Assembly (NCBI RefSeq): GCF_004330295.1
Contig: NZ_SJOJ01000030.1
Span: 1-64,000 of the forward strand
DNA length: 64,000 nt
From: Rahnella victoriana
Lineage (GTDB): Bacteria; Pseudomonadota; Gammaproteobacteria; Enterobacterales; Enterobacteriaceae
Reading direction: 5' to 3'
Shown: positions 61,497-64,000 of the stretch, piece after piece
Layout of the letters: each line of letters opens with the position of its first letter
Position numbering within the stretch: position 1 is the first letter of the stretch
Notes under the pieces: model-generated
What the model was told of the DNA's origin: nothing
What the model saw: only the letters and a program-made list of their open reading frames with translations
The model's database searches: none
Program-made: the position numbers and the translations under genes

Positions 61497-61554
61497 TACC
61501 CGTCATACTTCAGGTTGCAGGTGCGTTGGCTGCAACCTGAATGTTTTAGGGTAT
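61496..61554. repeat. internally deleted ERIC remnant (59 bp)
   Basis: The ends ATACCC and GGGTAT and the outer arms ATACTTCAGGTTGCAG / CTGCAACCTGAATG are those of ERIC, but the central core is missing, leaving TGCGTTGG between the arms. It touches the pldA stop codon. The arms form a long hairpin that could help to end pldA transcription. Confidence 0.82.
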
Positions 61555-61627
61555 ATTAGGTGTCGAAGCAGTACAGCCCCGGCGGCTTTCGGGTTTAGCC
61601 GGGTGGTTTGAACAGTTGGGGAATTGA

Positions 61628-63460
61628 GTGTCTACGGCGGCAGTGATAAACAAAGAAGAGCTGGCTCATCAGGTATTACGCGATACCTTCGGCTATCAGC
61701 AATTCAGACCAGGCCAGCAAACTATCATTAATACCGCCATTTCTGGCCGGGATTGTCTGGTGGTGATGCCCACAGGCGGCGGTAAATCGCTGTGCTACCA
61801 AATCCCGGCACTGGTGATGGACGGCCTGACGCTGGTCGTCTCGCCCCTTATCTCACTGATGAAAGATCAGGTTGACCAACTGATGGCGGCGGGTGTTGAA
61901 GCCGGTTGCCTGAACTCGACACAAACCCGTGAGCAACAGCTGGACGTGATGGCCGGTTGCCGCGCGGGACGCATTAAAATGCTGTATATCGCGCCGGAAC
62001 GCCTGATGATGGGCGATTTCCTCGAACAGCTGCAACAGTGGAATCCGGCGATGCTGGCCGTGGATGAAGCCCACTGTATTTCCCAATGGGGCCACGATTT
62101 CCGTCCGGAATACCGCGCCCTGGGTCAGCTCAAGCTGCGTTATCCGCAACTGCCGGTGATCGCCCTGACCGCGACCGCCGATGAAGCCACCCGTAACGAT
62201 ATCGTCCGTCTGCTGGAACTGAACGATCCGCTGATTCAGGTCAGCAGTTTTGACCGTCCGAATATCCGTTACACGCTGGTGGAAAAATTTAAGCCGCTCG
62301 ATCAGCTGATCCGCTTTGTGCAGGATCAGCGCGGCAAAAGCGGCATTATTTACTGTAACAGCCGTGCCAAAGTCGAAGACACCGCTGCCCGTCTGCAGAG
62401 CCGCGGGCTGAGTGTCGGCGCGTACCATGCCGGGCTGGATAACGACACCCGCGCCCGCGTGCAGGAAGGTTTTCAGCGTGATGACCTGCAAATTGTGGTC
62501 GCCACCGTCGCCTTCGGCATGGGCATCAACAAGCCTAACGTACGTTTTGTGGTGCACTTCGATATTCCCCGCACCATCGAATCTTATTATCAGGAGACGG
62601 GCCGGGCAGGGCGTGACGGCCTGCCTGCCGAAGCGGTACTGCTTTACGATCCGGCCGATATGGCGTGGCTGCGCCGCTGTCTGGAAGAAAAACCGGCTGG
62701 CGCTCAGCAGGATGTCGAACGCCATAAACTGAATGCGATGAATGCCTTCGCGGAAGCGCAAACCTGTCGCCGTCTGGTGTTGCTGAACTATTTCGGTGAA
62801 GGTAAACAGAACGCCTGCGGCAACTGTGACGTCTGCCTTGATCCGCCAAAACGCTACGATGGCTTACTGGATGCGCAAAAGGCGCTGTCAGTGGTCGCGC
62901 GCGTCGGCCAGCGTTTTGGCTTAGGTTATGTGGTCGAAGTCCTGCGCGGTTCGAACAATCAGCGTATCCGCGAATACGGTCACGAAAAACTGAGCGTCTA
63001 CGGCATCGGCAAAGAACACAGCAACGAACACTGGACCAGCGTGGTACGCCAGCTGATCCACCTCGGGCTGATCACACAAAATATCGCCATGCACTCGGCG
63101 TTACAGCTGACTGAATCAGCGCGTCCGGTCTTGCGTGGCGAAATCCCGTTACAGCTGGCGGTACCGCGTATTCAGACGCTGAAAATTAAAAGCAGTGCCA
63201 GCCAGAAAACCTATGGCGGGAATTACGATCGCAAGCTGTTTGCCAAATTGCGCAAACTGCGTAAATCGCTGGCGGATGACAATAATGTGCCGCCGTACGT
63301 GGTATTTAACGACACCACGCTGCTGGAAATGGCCGAACATCTGCCGGTCAGCGCGAGTGATTTGCTGGATATCACCGGCGTCGGCCAGCGTAAGCTGGAG
63401 AAATTCGGCCGGCCATTTATGGCGATGATCCGTGACCATATTGATAACGGCGACGACTAA
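61628..63460 (+). CDS. recQ: ATP-dependent DNA helicase RecQ
   Basis: A 610-residue 3'-5' helicase (E. coli RecQ has 609). Helicase motifs include [27 protein letters not shown] and [10 protein letters not shown]; the RQC zinc site uses [10 protein letters not shown] and CGNCDVC; an HRDC domain lies at the C-terminus (about 530-605). It acts in RecF-type recombination. It begins with GTG at 61628, with GGGGAA at 6 bases. Confidence 0.96.
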   Translation: MSTAAVINKEELAHQVLRDTFGYQQFRPGQQTIINTAISGRDCLVVMPTGGGKSLCYQIPALVMDGLTLVVSPLISLMKDQVDQLMAAGVEAGCLNSTQTREQQLDVMAGCRAGRIKMLYIAPERLMMGDFLEQLQQWNPAMLAVDEAHCISQWGHDFRPEYRALGQLKLRYPQLPVIALTATADEATRNDIVRLLELNDPLIQVSSFDRPNIRYTLVEKFKPLDQLIRFVQDQRGKSGIIYCNSRAKVEDTAARLQSRGLSVGAYHAGLDNDTRARVQEGFQRDDLQIVVATVAFGMGINKPNVRFVVHFDIPRTIESYYQETGRAGRDGLPAEAVLLYDPADMAWLRRCLEEKPAGAQQDVERHKLNAMNAFAEAQTCRRLVLLNYFGEGKQNACGNCDVCLDPPKRYDGLLDAQKALSVVARVGQRFGLGYVVEVLRGSNNQRIREYGHEKLSVYGIGKEHSNEHWTSVVRQLIHLGLITQNIAMHSALQLTESARPVLRGEIPLQLAVPRIQTLKIKSSASQKTYGGNYDRKLFAKLRKLRKSLADDNNVPPYVVFNDTTLLEMAEHLPVSASDLLDITGVGQRKLEKFGRPFMAMIRDHIDNGDD

Positions 63461-63497
63461 GAATTCTGTTTCCTACACATAACACAGAGAGTTAATC

Positions 63498-64000
63498 ATG
63501 CTGATGCTATTCCTGATGGTTGCGATGATGCACATGATCGCGCTGGTGAGTCCCGGTCCGGACTTTTTCTTTGTCTCGCAAACGGCGGCCAGTCGTTCGC
63601 GTAAAGAAGCCATGATGGGCGTGATTGGTATTACCCTCGGTGTTGCTGTCTGGGCGGCGGTGGCGCTGATGGGCCTGCATCTGATCCTGCAAAAAATGGC
63701 CTGGTTGCACCAGATTATTACCGTCGGCGGCGGCCTGTATCTGTGCTGGATGGGCTGGCAGTTGCTGAAATCCGCGCGTTCTAAAAAGCAGTCCGACGAG
63801 ACGGAGGCGGCAGAACCCGTCGTCGCGTTACCGGCGAACGGGCGTACTTTCATGCGCGGCCTGCTGACCAACCTTTCCAACCCGAAAGCCGTTATCTACT
63901 TCGGCAGCGTGTTCTCGATGTTTGTCGGCGACAGCGTCAGCGGCGGCGAGCGTCTGGGCATATTCATGCTGATCGTCGTTGAAACCCTGGCATGGTTCTC
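63498..64000 (+). CDS. rhtC: threonine efflux protein RhtC (cut by window end)
   Basis: The first 167 codons of a LysE/RhtB-family exporter, open to the window end. The opening MLMLFLMVAMMHMIALVSPG and PDFFFVSQTA are very close to E. coli RhtC, which exports threonine. At least four membrane segments are visible, and LLTNLSNPKAVIYFGS is the conserved mid-region. It follows recQ as in E. coli. Confidence 0.93.
   Translation, partial: MLMLFLMVAMMHMIALVSPGPDFFFVSQTAASRSRKEAMMGVIGITLGVAVWAAVALMGLHLILQKMAWLHQIITVGGGLYLCWMGWQLLKSARSKKQSDETEAAEPVVALPANGRTFMRGLLTNLSNPKAVIYFGSVFSMFVGDSVSGGERLGIFMLIVVETLAWF

Overview
The window is a piece of an enterobacterial chromosome with moderate GC. It is almost completely colinear with the E. 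coli rrnC-ilv-rho-wec-hem-cya-uvrD-recQ segment. Protein lengths and motifs are enterobacterial throughout. The accessory genes and the ERIC repeats (one carrying an internal insertion of about 70 bp) fit a Yersiniaceae-type genus such as Rahnella, Ewingella, Rouxiella or Serratia better than Escherichia. The genus is an inference; no identity search could be run.

Layout: (1) 1-450: the 3' end of a 5S rRNA, tRNA-Asp and tRNA-Trp, closing an rrn operon. (2) 817-5381: a ytfQRT-yjfF-type galactofuranose ABC importer, which in E. coli lies elsewhere. (3) 5393-8235: hdfR, maoP with a probable maoS site, and yifB/comM. (4) 8602-9840: an extra MFS transporter. (5) 9973-19272: the branched-chain amino-acid locus ilvL-GMEDA, ilvY and ilvC, with an attenuator, two ERIC elements and an IlvY operator. 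(6) 19541-27016: ppiC, rep, gppA, rhlB, trxA, rho. (7) 27309-40103: the complete twelve-gene enterobacterial common antigen operon wecA to wecG, many genes overlapping, followed by yifK. (8) 41882-42350: tRNA-Arg, His, Leu and Pro. (9) 42523-42891: the sRNA gene glmZ with a sigma-54 promoter and an upstream GlrR site, then an ERIC element. (10) 43078-47130: hemCDXY on the minus strand, divergent from cyaA. (11) 47461-56511: cyaA, lptM, dapF, yigA, xerC, yigB, uvrD, a REPIN-like repeat and a WbuC-type cupin. (12) 56706-64000: a putative corA leader peptide, corA, an AbrB-family membrane protein, rarD, yigI, pldA, recQ and the start of rhtC.

Most genes are housekeeping: amino-acid synthesis, transcription termination, envelope glycolipid synthesis, heme synthesis, cAMP signalling and DNA repair. 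Regulation visible in the sequence includes ilv attenuation, a CRP site before cyaA, a LexA box before uvrD, the GlrR/sigma-54 control of glmZ, and a leader peptide with hairpins before corA. Differences from the E. coli order are the importer, the MFS gene, the cupin and the AbrB-like gene (present here), and aslBA, cyaY, yigF/yigG and a recognisable rhoL (absent here). I saw no prophage, CRISPR array, insertion sequence or defence island. The most interesting items are regulatory: the corA leader ORF, glmZ with its control region, the maoS candidate, the ERIC series and the missing cyaY.
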